From Deltaproteobacteria bacterium HGW-Deltaproteobacteria-4 (GTDB taxonomy: Bacteria; Desulfobacterota; Desulfuromonadia; Desulfuromonadales; UBA2197): a DNA stretch of 64,000 nucleotides. Made by a program: the position numbers and the translations under genes. Positions 54,959 through 62,150 of the stretch are shown one piece after another; position 1 is the stretch's first letter; every line of letters begins with the position of its first letter. The stretch spans positions 18,171-82,170 of the forward strand of contig PHAV01000012.1 of the NCBI GenBank assembly GCA_002841765.1, given 5' to 3'. The notes under the pieces are model-generated. The model did not search any database and had not been told where the DNA came from. It saw nothing but the letters and a program-made list of their open reading frames with translations.

Positions 54959-57721
54959 TTAATGAACAGACCTAGATTGAGGTTTTCTTGAAGAGGTTAA
55001 AATTTCTATTATTTTTTTATAATCAGCCTCAGTTCCAGTCCTCGAACCTGTATCACTCATCATAAAGGCAGTGTATTTTTTCAAATCGGGGAGTATGGCA
55101 TAGTCCAGAAACTCAAGTGGCGTCACGTCTTGATCGTTTTTTTTATGACTTAATTCAGGATTGTGTTCAAGAATTGTCTCAACAATTTCAGGATGTCCGA
55201 ACCTGACCGCAGTATGTAAAACAGTCTGGCTATCCACGGTCTTAAGCTCTGTATTAATGCCGGCAGACAGGAGCAATCTAACACACTCGACCTCCCTTCC
55301 TCGACACGCTCCATATAGTGCTGTCTGCCCAACAAAATCTTGCAAGTTAAGGTTGGCACCTGCCTCAATAAATATCTTTGCTAATTTAATATTTTTGTTT
55401 TCTACTGCCAGCATCAATGGAGTTTGTGCTTTAAAATCAGCTATATCAAGAAGCTTTGGCCATTTTTGTGCAATATAACCAATAGCGAAATTCCATTTTT
55501 CTATATATCTCTCAGAATTTTCAAATTCGCTATGCGATTGAGGTTGAATGATTCTAGATGCCTTTAATCTTTTTGAAATCTCGCCGCACATTTTAATCAA
55601 TCTATTCAGAACAGTATCGCCACGGACATCGAATAAACGCCTATCCTTAAGATTCGAGTGTTTTTTGCACCAGGCATCCAAAAATACAACAACATCATTT
55701 TGTTCTATAATCGTAGCTAGTTCACTAGTAATGGCTTCCGTCTCTTTTTTATTGTAACGGGTTTTTGCATCAACACCCGGATAAGGTTTATATAAATCTG
55801 TCCAAAAATACTCTGCAACTTCAACAGCCACGTCTTCCATTGAAAGATTCGGATCAATGATGTCGTAAAAAACGGCATTACGATAATATTTCTCGTGATT
55901 TTCTGGTATGAGAGCTTTTCCTGAAACTGCAACACTCCAGAGATCACGGGAAATTTCTCCACGTAATGTTCCATAACTGCGTACATGACAATCTTCAAGA
56001 GCCTCACGAAAAAATTGTTCGGCAGTAGAGAAATCGTTCTGGGCAAGTGCATGCTTGGCTTTAAATTGTAGAAGTGGAGCTTTGAACCTGTCGGCTACTG
56101 GATTATTCTCCGCTTCATGCAGGATAGCAGCAACAAGATCGGCACAGTCTTTCGAACGACCTTTTCTTGCTCCGTTTAAGTAGTGCCCCAATTCTTCTAA
56201 ATTGACCCTAATTTTTTGCACCGAAGTTTGAGCCAATTCTTTCATTCGGTCGGTTATGATCTTCCGTACTTTTTCAGGAATCTGTTCATCATTCGCAAGA
56301 GAAATTAGCACATCAATATGTGTAAACTTTTGCAGTGTTCTCCATGACGATCCATGTTTTAGGTCTATAAGCAATTTTTCCCGACAGTCAAAACCACGAT
56401 TCTCCTCTTCAATTCTTAAAAAGTTCCGCTCCAGGATTTTGACAGCACTCTCCTTCCCGAAGGGTAAAAAATCCTCTAAAGGTTCCCCTCCTTCAAGCAA
56501 AGCAAAGCGTATTGAAAATTTTGTGCCGAGATACAGGGGTAAAAATTTTCCATCCATTCGACTTGAGGGGAGTATTGAATGTAGGTTCTCCATAATCAGC
56601 CAAGGAAACTGTTTTATTGTCTGCTCTTCAAACCACGCATCCTCTTCTTCCCAAGACCCCCCTTCGCTATGGGCTTGAATTGTCAAGTTATAGATTTGCT
56701 GAAAAAGTATAGTAAGTTGTAGAACCTTGTTTTTTGCTGGGTCTGTACAATCACAATCCTCCATCTTCGGGCACAGAACCTTCACCAGGCGACTATACCC
56801 ATCTTGAACCGCTCTGGCAATTTGAAGTCTTTGGCGAATTACCTGCATCGAAGGTCGTGCATAACGTATGGCGAGAAGTTCGACAAAAAGTTTCTGTACT
56901 TCTTCGGAAGTGTCCCCCGATAACACTGCTTCGATACAGCCAGGAAGGCACATTGGAATTTCGTCCCTGAGAGCATCTGCTGTCAGCCCTTTGTGCTCAA
57001 TGAAAGCTTTGGCGGCATGGATTTTTGCTGAGAGATCGAGTGTGTCTTCTGGTTCAAAGCACCCCTTGAAAGGTAACTCACAATTATCGAGAAATCTCAG
57101 ATCTATCGTTTTTGCACGAGGCAAACTCCCCTCTTGCCATTTGTACAAATTGCTCTCGATGCTGTCGGCATTATCCTCTGAAGTTCCTTTATCCTCATTA
57201 AAGCCGCCGCTAAGATAATTAGTAAATTCATTCATGGATAATCCATGCAAATCAGATAGCCAAGCCATTGTTGCCACAAATGGCAAAATCAACTCTTCTT
57301 TTCCATCAATTTTTTTGACTTGCGGTAGATACCAGAAGCACCCACCGGGCATGCCTTTGTCAGTAATTGAATCCAACTGCCAGAACGCCACCGTCCTGCC
57401 GAGCATCGGAATATAGGAGTAACCAAGCAGATACCAGAGAACCTGCCGCTGGTCAGCGCCAGCCGTCCAGATCGATTGTTCGAGAGCCAAATTAAAATTT
57501 ATTGTATCAGCAATATTAACGCGTAAGTGATGCCTTGCTTCATTGTCAAGTTTTAGCTCCCGGAAAATATCCAGAATCAATTCTTCCAGCATTTTAAGAT
57601 GATTATTCAATTTCATCTGTCGCTGAGCAAATTTCTTTTTTGTTCTGGTTTGCGAATCATCCAAGCCCAGAGACTGAACAACTTCGAGAAGAACGGCTTC
57701 TACTGTAGGAACTACCGCCAT
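54959..57721 (-). CDS. Ankyrin-repeat protein of unknown function
   Basis: A 920-aa cytosolic protein with no membrane helix and no recognised catalytic motif. Most of the length is helical with several Cys (CPKMEDCDC near ~330). Ankyrin repeats occupy ~residues 764-875: TPLMLAVENKNIKLAKIFIEAGANLN, GQTALYGACRGREVECVRLLLSAG and TVLHTAVRFGHPEIVETILE, with a fourth (VTPLEFLDYA) less regular. The ATG at 57721 has GGAG five bases upstream. The gene is richer in A/T than its neighbours, a sign of transfer. It is divergent from the viperin operon, sharing the 170-base gap. A defence role is suggested by location only. Confidence 0.7.
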   Translation of the reverse strand: MAVVPTVEAVLLEVVQSLGLDDSQTRTKKKFAQRQMKLNNHLKMLEELILDIFRELKLDNEARHHLRVNIADTINFNLALEQSIWTAGADQRQVLWYLLGYSYIPMLGRTVAFWQLDSITDKGMPGGCFWYLPQVKKIDGKEELILPFVATMAWLSDLHGLSMNEFTNYLSGGFNEDKGTSEDNADSIESNLYKWQEGSLPRAKTIDLRFLDNCELPFKGCFEPEDTLDLSAKIHAAKAFIEHKGLTADALRDEIPMCLPGCIEAVLSGDTSEEVQKLFVELLAIRYARPSMQVIRQRLQIARAVQDGYSRLVKVLCPKMEDCDCTDPAKNKVLQLTILFQQIYNLTIQAHSEGGSWEEEDAWFEEQTIKQFPWLIMENLHSILPSSRMDGKFLPLYLGTKFSIRFALLEGGEPLEDFLPFGKESAVKILERNFLRIEEENRGFDCREKLLIDLKHGSSWRTLQKFTHIDVLISLANDEQIPEKVRKIITDRMKELAQTSVQKIRVNLEELGHYLNGARKGRSKDCADLVAAILHEAENNPVADRFKAPLLQFKAKHALAQNDFSTAEQFFREALEDCHVRSYGTLRGEISRDLWSVAVSGKALIPENHEKYYRNAVFYDIIDPNLSMEDVAVEVAEYFWTDLYKPYPGVDAKTRYNKKETEAITSELATIIEQNDVVVFLDAWCKKHSNLKDRRLFDVRGDTVLNRLIKMCGEISKRLKASRIIQPQSHSEFENSERYIEKWNFAIGYIAQKWPKLLDIADFKAQTPLMLAVENKNIKLAKIFIEAGANLNLQDFVGQTALYGACRGREVECVRLLLSAGINTELKTVDSQTVLHTAVRFGHPEIVETILEHNPELSHKKNDQDVTPLEFLDYAILPDLKKYTAFMMSDTGSRTGTEADYKKIIEILTSSRKPQSRSVH

Positions 57722-57860
57722 AAAAACTCCAATATAAAGGCGTGTATTCAACGGTTTGCGTATCAAAAAAACGAACACACACTTAAAAATCAACTTTTGA
57801 TAAGGCCCCGAAGGGGGGGTACGGAGAGTTACACTACCCACTGTGCTTTTCTAATTTACA

Positions 57861-57890
57861 TTGTGCCTCATCAACCCACAGGAGGCACAA
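57861..57890 (+). promoter_or_regulatory. Hairpin covering the viperin ribosome binding site
   Basis: TTGTGCCTC (57861-57869) pairs exactly with GAGGCACAA (57882-57890), enclosing 12 bases. The right arm contains most of the GGAGG that precedes the ATG at 57892, so folding would hide the ribosome binding site. Control of viperin translation is an inference. Confidence 0.5.
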
Positions 57891-57891
57891 C

Positions 57892-58809
57892 ATGAAAAAA
57901 ACCGATCAGCTTGTTCTCAATTGGCATCTCACCGAAACATGCAACTATGCCTGCCGATATTGCTATTCTAGTTGGAACCGAAGGCAGGCTGGCGAGATAT
58001 TTCGAAGTCCCGAGGTCTCATCGGCCCTTCTGAAGGAGTTATATCGCTATTTCAGGGCAAACAATTCCTTCAACCCGCTTCAACAATCGTTGTGCTGGAA
58101 TAATGTCCGCCTCAGCCTGGCCGGTGGGGAAACCCTTCTCTTTCCTGAACACACCCTCCGCATTGCCCGGGAAGCGAAAGCAATAGGATTCAGTCTCTCC
58201 TTGATCACTAACGGCAGTCTTCTTACCTGTGAAAATGTTCCAAAGCTGGTGGGTAACCTGTCGATGTTGGGGATCAGCTTAGACTCTGTGGATCGGGACA
58301 CAAATCGTCGGATCGGCAGGATTGATCGGTCGGGTCGAGTCGTCTGTTTAGACGAGATGCATGATCTGATCGCCTTGGCTCGTGCCTGTAATCCCGAATT
58401 ATTTATCAAGATCAACACAGTGGTTAACTCATTAAACATTGATGAAGACTTGCGCGGGATGGTTGAGCGTCTTCGTCCGAATAAATGGAAATTACTCCGT
58501 GTTCTCCCGGCTGTTACAGACGCATTATCAATCACGGATCAGCAATTCGCTTCCTTCGTTGCTCGCCATCGCCCCCTTGGCAATATCCTTTCTGTTGAGG
58601 ACAACCAGGATATGACTGAGTCATACATCATGGTTGATCCCTGCGGCCGCTTCTTTCAAAACCAAAACAACTCTTCGAACAACAATCCTTATATCTACAG
58701 TGATCCGATTCTTGATGTCGGCGCCGATGCAGCCTTTGCCCAGATCAAGTTTGACATCGAGAAATTTGCCGGCCGGTATTTCCAGCACGAAGTTGGAGAT
58801 GCAGCATGA
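57892..58809 (+). CDS. Prokaryotic viperin (radical SAM 3'-deoxy-3',4'-didehydro nucleotide synthase)
   Basis: A 305-aa radical SAM protein. The iron-sulfur motif is CNYACRYC with Cys17, Cys21 and Cys24 (CX3CX2C). Viperin-specific features follow: the opening LNWHLTETCNYACRYCY, GGE at 78-80, KINTVV at 173-178 and a downstream NKWKLLRVLP (viperin has WKxxQVLP), ending with the MVDPCGRFFQNQ segment (family N.D..GRFF). Known viperins convert CTP, GTP or UTP into chain-terminating ddh nucleotides that block phage RNA synthesis. It starts two bases after a hairpin that covers its RBS. Its stop overlaps the next ATG, and a nucleotide kinase follows, as in several characterised loci. Substrate nucleotide unknown. 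Confidence 0.88.
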   Translation: MKKTDQLVLNWHLTETCNYACRYCYSSWNRRQAGEIFRSPEVSSALLKELYRYFRANNSFNPLQQSLCWNNVRLSLAGGETLLFPEHTLRIAREAKAIGFSLSLITNGSLLTCENVPKLVGNLSMLGISLDSVDRDTNRRIGRIDRSGRVVCLDEMHDLIALARACNPELFIKINTVVNSLNIDEDLRGMVERLRPNKWKLLRVLPAVTDALSITDQQFASFVARHRPLGNILSVEDNQDMTESYIMVDPCGRFFQNQNNSSNNNPYIYSDPILDVGADAAFAQIKFDIEKFAGRYFQHEVGDAA

Positions 58810-59015
58810 AAAAATACAGTAACTGTAAGGAAATTAATAGGTACGTAAAAAGGCAAGTTCAAAAAGGTTGGTTCTTCACACACGGCAAGAAGCACGGAAA
58901 ATTATCGCACCCCAGCGGGAAGGTAATTCTAATCGTCCCGAAAACGCCGAGCGATTGGCGGGCGCCCCATAATTTTCACCGTGATTTAGACCGCGCCATC
59001 AACATGATCGGATAG
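58806..59015 (+). CDS. Small HicA-like protein
   Basis: A 69-aa basic protein beginning at an ATG that overlaps the viperin stop (ATGA). The core GWFFTHGKKHGKLSHPSGKV resembles the HicA toxin (dsRNA-binding-like fold), whose active His lies in a GSHHxF-like loop. Here the equivalent is GKKHGKL followed by a HPSG turn, and an amphipathic C-terminal helix NFHRDLDRAINMIG. No HicB antitoxin gene is adjacent, which is unusual for a true HicA pair, so a role as RNA-binding partner or regulator of viperin is an alternative. Coupling to viperin is a direct observation; the function is inferred. Confidence 0.6.
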   Translation: MKKYSNCKEINRYVKRQVQKGWFFTHGKKHGKLSHPSGKVILIVPKTPSDWRAPHNFHRDLDRAINMIG

Positions 59016-59105
59016 CGCAAATACGTGAAAATCCTTACAGCTATGAGCCGGTTTGCATGTGCAAGCCAAGTCAGTAAACAACAACCGTGTCACCGAAAGG
59101 GAAAA

Positions 59106-59690
59106 ATGATGAATGAAACACGTCCGTTATTTATCGTTATTGAAGGAATAGACGGGTGCGGGAAATCAACCCTCGTCAATCTGTTGGCATCAAAACTCAA
59201 ATTCCATCTGCTCAAGAGCCCTCCAGATGAGCTCAGCGATGTTCGTGGCCTCTTCGACATGGACGACGTGGCGCACAAACTTTTTTACGCGGCGGCAAAC
59301 AAGATTGTTTCCGGCAAAGTCGGAAAATTCATGGCCGTCGGTGATTCTGTAATTTGCGATCGTTACTGGCTCAGCACGAAGGTCTACAGTTCGGTCCGCA
59401 AGGACGACATCGCTATTGACGCAATTGAACAGCATCTGGTCCGGCCGGATTTCACCATCTATCTTTACCTCGATGAGGCGATTCGTAAAGAACGGATGAA
59501 TCGTCGCGGAGCATTAAACGAGATCGACCAACGAAGCGTCAACGACGTCTCCCAGCTTGGAGCCGCATACGATAATGAGCTTTTGCAACCTTTCAGCGGG
59601 CAGGTATTAAAAATTGATACCGGAGCGGGAACTCCCGAGGAATTAGTTAAGGTAATTCTCTCGCGGATGGGTATTTTTGTGAGCAGTTAA
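59106..59690 (+). CDS. Thymidylate-kinase-like nucleotide kinase
   Basis: A 194-aa P-loop kinase of the thymidylate kinase family. Walker A is IEGIDGCGKSTLV (Gly14 to Thr22), the DR[YH] base/phosphate motif is CDRYWLSTKVYSS and the LID region is RKERMNRRG. Two adjacent ATGs (59106, 59109) follow AAAGGGA; an upstream in-frame start at 59025 adds residues not typical of the fold. Housekeeping tmk is expected elsewhere, so this copy is probably dedicated to the viperin operon. Viperin-adjacent nucleotide kinases include human CMPK2, and such a kinase could supply the nucleotide triphosphate or phosphorylate the product. The role here is inferred. Confidence 0.8.
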   Translation: MMNETRPLFIVIEGIDGCGKSTLVNLLASKLKFHLLKSPPDELSDVRGLFDMDDVAHKLFYAAANKIVSGKVGKFMAVGDSVICDRYWLSTKVYSSVRKDDIAIDAIEQHLVRPDFTIYLYLDEAIRKERMNRRGALNEIDQRSVNDVSQLGAAYDNELLQPFSGQVLKIDTGAGTPEELVKVILSRMGIFVSS

Positions 59691-59793
59691 ATAGGAGGGC
59701 GACGTTATTCAAGCGTCATGAGGTAAATTTTGAGAGTTACAGCCACCCCAAGCATGGGTAACGACCCTTTCCTCTCCCCTCCTGTGTAATATC

Positions 59794-59839
59794 CAGCGCC
59801 AAAGCCTTTCCCTCCGGCCTAGGCGCTGTTCTTTTTCCC
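59794..59839 (+). terminator. Candidate terminator after the viperin operon
   Basis: CAGCGCC (59794-59800) pairs with GGCGCTG (59822-59828) around 21 bases that can form an inner GCC/GGC pairing, followed by TTCTTTTT. It lies 104 bases after the kinase stop. The loop is long, so support is moderate. Confidence 0.45.
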
Positions 59840-60106
59840 ATTCGGCTCCTTGGCCTAATTCACATCCTCTCCTCCCAGGTCTTTCGTTTCTTGGGGGGCT
59901 CCGCGCATAAAAATGCACTTTTCTGAAAAATAAATTTCATCTAGTTCCGGCTAAACAATTTCAAATGCTTAGGCATGAGAAGGCAGAGAAATGCCACACG
60001 TCGTGTGGTTTTTATGAATAATATTAGCATCTTAGCTAGGTAGTTGGTGTTGACGCCCCCGTATTTAATGCTAACCTCCTACACAAGCACAGGGAGGACG
60101 AGCGAG
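59840..60106. other. Intergenic region before the tyrosine recombinase
   Basis: No gene is supported here. A short hairpin CCACAC/GTGTGG with a three-base loop (59994-60008) is followed by a T-run and could end transcription or serve as a binding site for the recombinase. The rest has no visible structure. Confidence 0.4.
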
Positions 60107-60703
60107 ATGGGAAATCCCAATTACCCGAAGAAGGGTTCAATAACCAAGGCACAACCGATCCGGAGCGTCGCCCTCATCGCGGCCATTGAGACGTTGCTCG
60201 GTACCTGCCTCCGGGATTTGGCTCTGTTTGTTTTGGGAATCAACACCAACCTCCGGGCCGTGGATCTCCGGAAGCTGACCGTCGGGGACGTCAAAGGCGC
60301 CACCGTGGGCGCGGTACTGCAATTGCGGGAGAAGAAGACGCAAAAGGTGCGCACCATCTTTCTCAACCGCAAGGTCATTGAGACTCTCCAGCGGTGGCTC
60401 CTGGTCCACCCCTGGGGGGATCAGGACGACGCGATTCTCTTTCCCAACTTGCGCACCGGTCAAGCGCTCCAGGTGTCGACGATCAGCCGGATGGTGAAGG
60501 GGTGGTGCCGCCGCGCGGGGCTGGAAGGGCATTATTCGGCGCACACGCTGCGGAAAACCTTCGGTTTTATGCACCGCACCGTGCACGGCACCGATATTCC
60601 GACCCTGATGACGATGTTTAATCACGGTTCGCAACGCCAGACCCTCGACTACCTCGGCATCGACAACGAGGAGATCCGCGAGGCCTATTTGAAGGAGATC
60701 TGA
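60107..60703 (+). CDS. Short tyrosine recombinase/integrase
   Basis: A 198-aa protein made almost only of the catalytic domain of tyrosine recombinases. The ATG at 60107 follows GGGAGG ten bases upstream. The catalytic set is present: Arg50 in NTNLRAVDL, a Lys in the beta hairpin REKKTQKVR, His146 and Arg149 in HTLRKT, His173 and the nucleophile Tyr182 in DYLG. The N-terminal arm/core-binding domain of classical integrases (usual length 300-400 aa) is missing. It may thus act on a simple symmetric site, and a 13-bp palindrome begins 7 bases after its stop. It is downstream of the viperin operon in the same direction. Confidence 0.88.
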   Translation: MGNPNYPKKGSITKAQPIRSVALIAAIETLLGTCLRDLALFVLGINTNLRAVDLRKLTVGDVKGATVGAVLQLREKKTQKVRTIFLNRKVIETLQRWLLVHPWGDQDDAILFPNLRTGQALQVSTISRMVKGWCRRAGLEGHYSAHTLRKTFGFMHRTVHGTDIPTLMTMFNHGSQRQTLDYLGIDNEEIREAYLKEI

Positions 60704-60710
60704 GGAGGCT

Positions 60711-60738
60711 GCGCCAACTTATGTGCATAAGTTGGCGC
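60711..60738. repeat. Palindrome just after the recombinase, right candidate boundary
   Basis: GCGCCAACTTATG pairs with CATAAGTTGGCGC around a central TG; both arms are 13 bases and perfect. The core CAACTT..TG..AAGTTGGCGC matches the palindrome at 54914-54933. It begins 7 bases after the recombinase stop. Confidence 0.75.
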
Positions 60739-60819
60739 CGGCGAAAGTAGGTGACAATATCTCTGTCGTGGCGTCTTTTTCGCTCCCGGTGGGAGAACTT
60801 CAATTTTAGGAGATAGCTC

Positions 60820-61080
60820 ATGCCGTTCTCGGTCTCGATAAAAATTAACCATCGCGAAGTGGTGAAGATTGATGGCCGTAATTGTGGTCCCCCCACAGGT
60901 AACCGGGAATCCTGCGCGACTCGGATTTACAGCTATGTCGCCGAGTGCCCGGAAGTCGGTGGTAAATCCGTCGGGGAAATTCTTCATTTACGCGATGAGG
61001 GGATCGAACGGCTTGTTGCTCTGATCCTGTTGGACCTCGCCGCAAAGCCGAGGCGAGAAGGGGGGGCCCCGGAGGAGTAA
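60820..61080 (+). CDS. Small hypothetical protein
   Basis: An 86-aa protein with AGGAG seven bases before the ATG. The sequence has an N-terminal beta start (MPFSVSIKINHREVV), two Cys separated by ~10 residues (NCGPPTGNRESCATR), then an acidic-hydrophobic helix (GKSVGEILHLRDEGIERLVALILLDLAAKP). No known motif is recognised. It lies between the recombinase palindrome and a set of broken genes, so it may be cargo of a mobile element. Confidence 0.55.
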   Translation: MPFSVSIKINHREVVKIDGRNCGPPTGNRESCATRIYSYVAECPEVGGKSVGEILHLRDEGIERLVALILLDLAAKPRREGGAPEE

Positions 61081-61119
61081 GTCGAGACGGCCTACTTCCA
61101 CGATATATTGGAGGATGCT

Positions 61120-61259
61120 ATGACGAAGAATAAATCGATTATAAAAAACATTTAGCCGAAGCGTTCGAGCACCAAGGTAATTCCGCTGCCACAGCAGGTG
61201 CCCGGGTCAGAAAAATCAGAATCTTCACAAATCTAGGAGGATATCTTGGCGAACGATAA
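61120..61259 (+). pseudogene. Broken small gene, possibly histone-H1-like
   Basis: A good RBS (GGAGG) precedes an ATG at 61120 that encodes only 11 codons (MTKNKSIIKNI) before TAG. In the next frame the region reads KHLAEAFEHQGNSAATAGAR with more basic residues up to a TAA at 61257. The GNSAATAGARVRK part resembles the GNKAAGTRARK core of small HC1-like histone H1 proteins. A single frameshift would join the two parts, so this looks like a decayed gene; the identification is tentative. Confidence 0.3.
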
Positions 61260-61428
61260 ACCCAACAAGAAGCCACTGGAGCACATTGAATTCGATGCCC
61301 ACCAGATCGACCAGGCACTGTTTCAGAACGATCAGTCCCGAGTATATGTGGTGATTGTTATAGACCAATTCACCCGAATGATCATAGGAGGAGTCTTTTA
61401 CAAAGCCACCGCAATTGACCGAAAGTGA
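61246..61428 (+). pseudogene. Fragment of a TnsB/TniA-like DDE transposase
   Basis: A 60-residue reading frame with AGGAGG upstream of a TTG start. The centre reads HIEFDAHQIDQALFQN then VYVVIVIDQFTRMIIGG. This is the first strand and catalytic Asp of the RNase H fold in TnsB/TniA transposases (pattern E.DA..D...., Y.VID.F.RMI.G). The rest of a ~500-700-aa transposase is absent, so this is a remnant or a very small derived protein. The adjacent TnsA-, TniQ- and TniB-like genes point to the same transposon family, but on the other strand. Confidence 0.45.
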
Positions 61429-61445
61429 AGGGGAAGGGGAAGTGA

Positions 61446-62150
61446 TCAGACAGGCCGGGGCAAACGTAAAGACGGGTAAGTCTCCAATAACCCATCGATC
61501 AGCAACCACAATTCAGACTCGTAAGTAAACGGGGCATCCAAGTCTAAACCAATTCGATGGTTAGCGATCAGGTGGTAAACAGCCACACAGGCTTCATTAT
61601 AACCAAGCCCTTGTGTTTGGAGACTCTCCAGCATGGTACGGGTTTTCATTGTCACACAATTCGCCAACAGAGTCAGAATGTATTCAATGACTCCTGGGAC
61701 GACCTTTGAGTTTCGGTTTTTCAGAAACAGTTTGGCGTTTTTTAGTTTGGACCCACTGCGAATTTCGACTTCCGTCATGAGCTTGAATCGGTTGATATCG
61801 TTGTTTTTACAATACAAAATAGCGCCACGAAACTTTGGTTTTAATTCAGCCCAGTTCTCCTTGATATCCACTCTATACTTTACCTCGTAAAGCCATTTTT
61901 CGATGGAATACCCAACCTGTAACTCCACTAAGGTGTCAGGTGTCCATTTTCCAGCCCCTCCATTCTCATTGATATACGGGACTTTAAAAGGCTGTTCCTC
62001 ATAACTCACAACCCATTTTAGGAATTTCAACAAAACGTAGAAATCGCGCTCTAGGGTCGACTCGGCAAAGACAGCCTTATGAACAGCCTTTTGGGTCATA
62101 AGCAGGCTGGGTTGCCCCCGGTAGGATTTTTTAAGTTGGCGCACTGGCAT
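61446..62150 (-). CDS. TnsA-like transposon endonuclease subunit
   Basis: A 234-aa protein whose N-terminal ~100 residues match TnsA: ESTLERDFYVLLKFLKWVVS (Glu34 region), WTPDTLVE (Asp72) and LYEVKYR (Glu89-Lys91). This forms the restriction-like E...D...ExK site that in Tn7 cuts the 5' ends of the transposon. The C-terminal ~80 residues (VIEYILTLLANCVTMKTRTMLE) are helical, consistent with the TnsA C-terminal domain. Its ATG lies 20 bases inside the tniQ 3' end. TnsA normally acts with TnsB, which must lie beyond the right edge or be missing. Position at the end of the operon is unusual, because in Tn7 tnsA comes first. Confidence 0.75.
   Translation of the reverse strand: MPVRQLKKSYRGQPSLLMTQKAVHKAVFAESTLERDFYVLLKFLKWVVSYEEQPFKVPYINENGGAGKWTPDTLVELQVGYSIEKWLYEVKYRVDIKENWAELKPKFRGAILYCKNNDINRFKLMTEVEIRSGSKLKNAKLFLKNRNSKVVPGVIEYILTLLANCVTMKTRTMLESLQTQGLGYNEACVAVYHLIANHRIGLDLDAPFTYESELWLLIDGLLETYPSLRLPRPV

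Noticed and set aside
59709..59918. A 69-codon minus-strand frame after the kinase gene
   Set aside because: Arg/Glu/Gly-rich translation with no ribosome binding site; overlaps a likely terminator.
61246..61428. Reading the 60-codon frame as a complete functional transposase
   Set aside because: Only the first catalytic strand is present; the second Asp and the Glu of a DDE enzyme are absent, so it is listed as a fragment.
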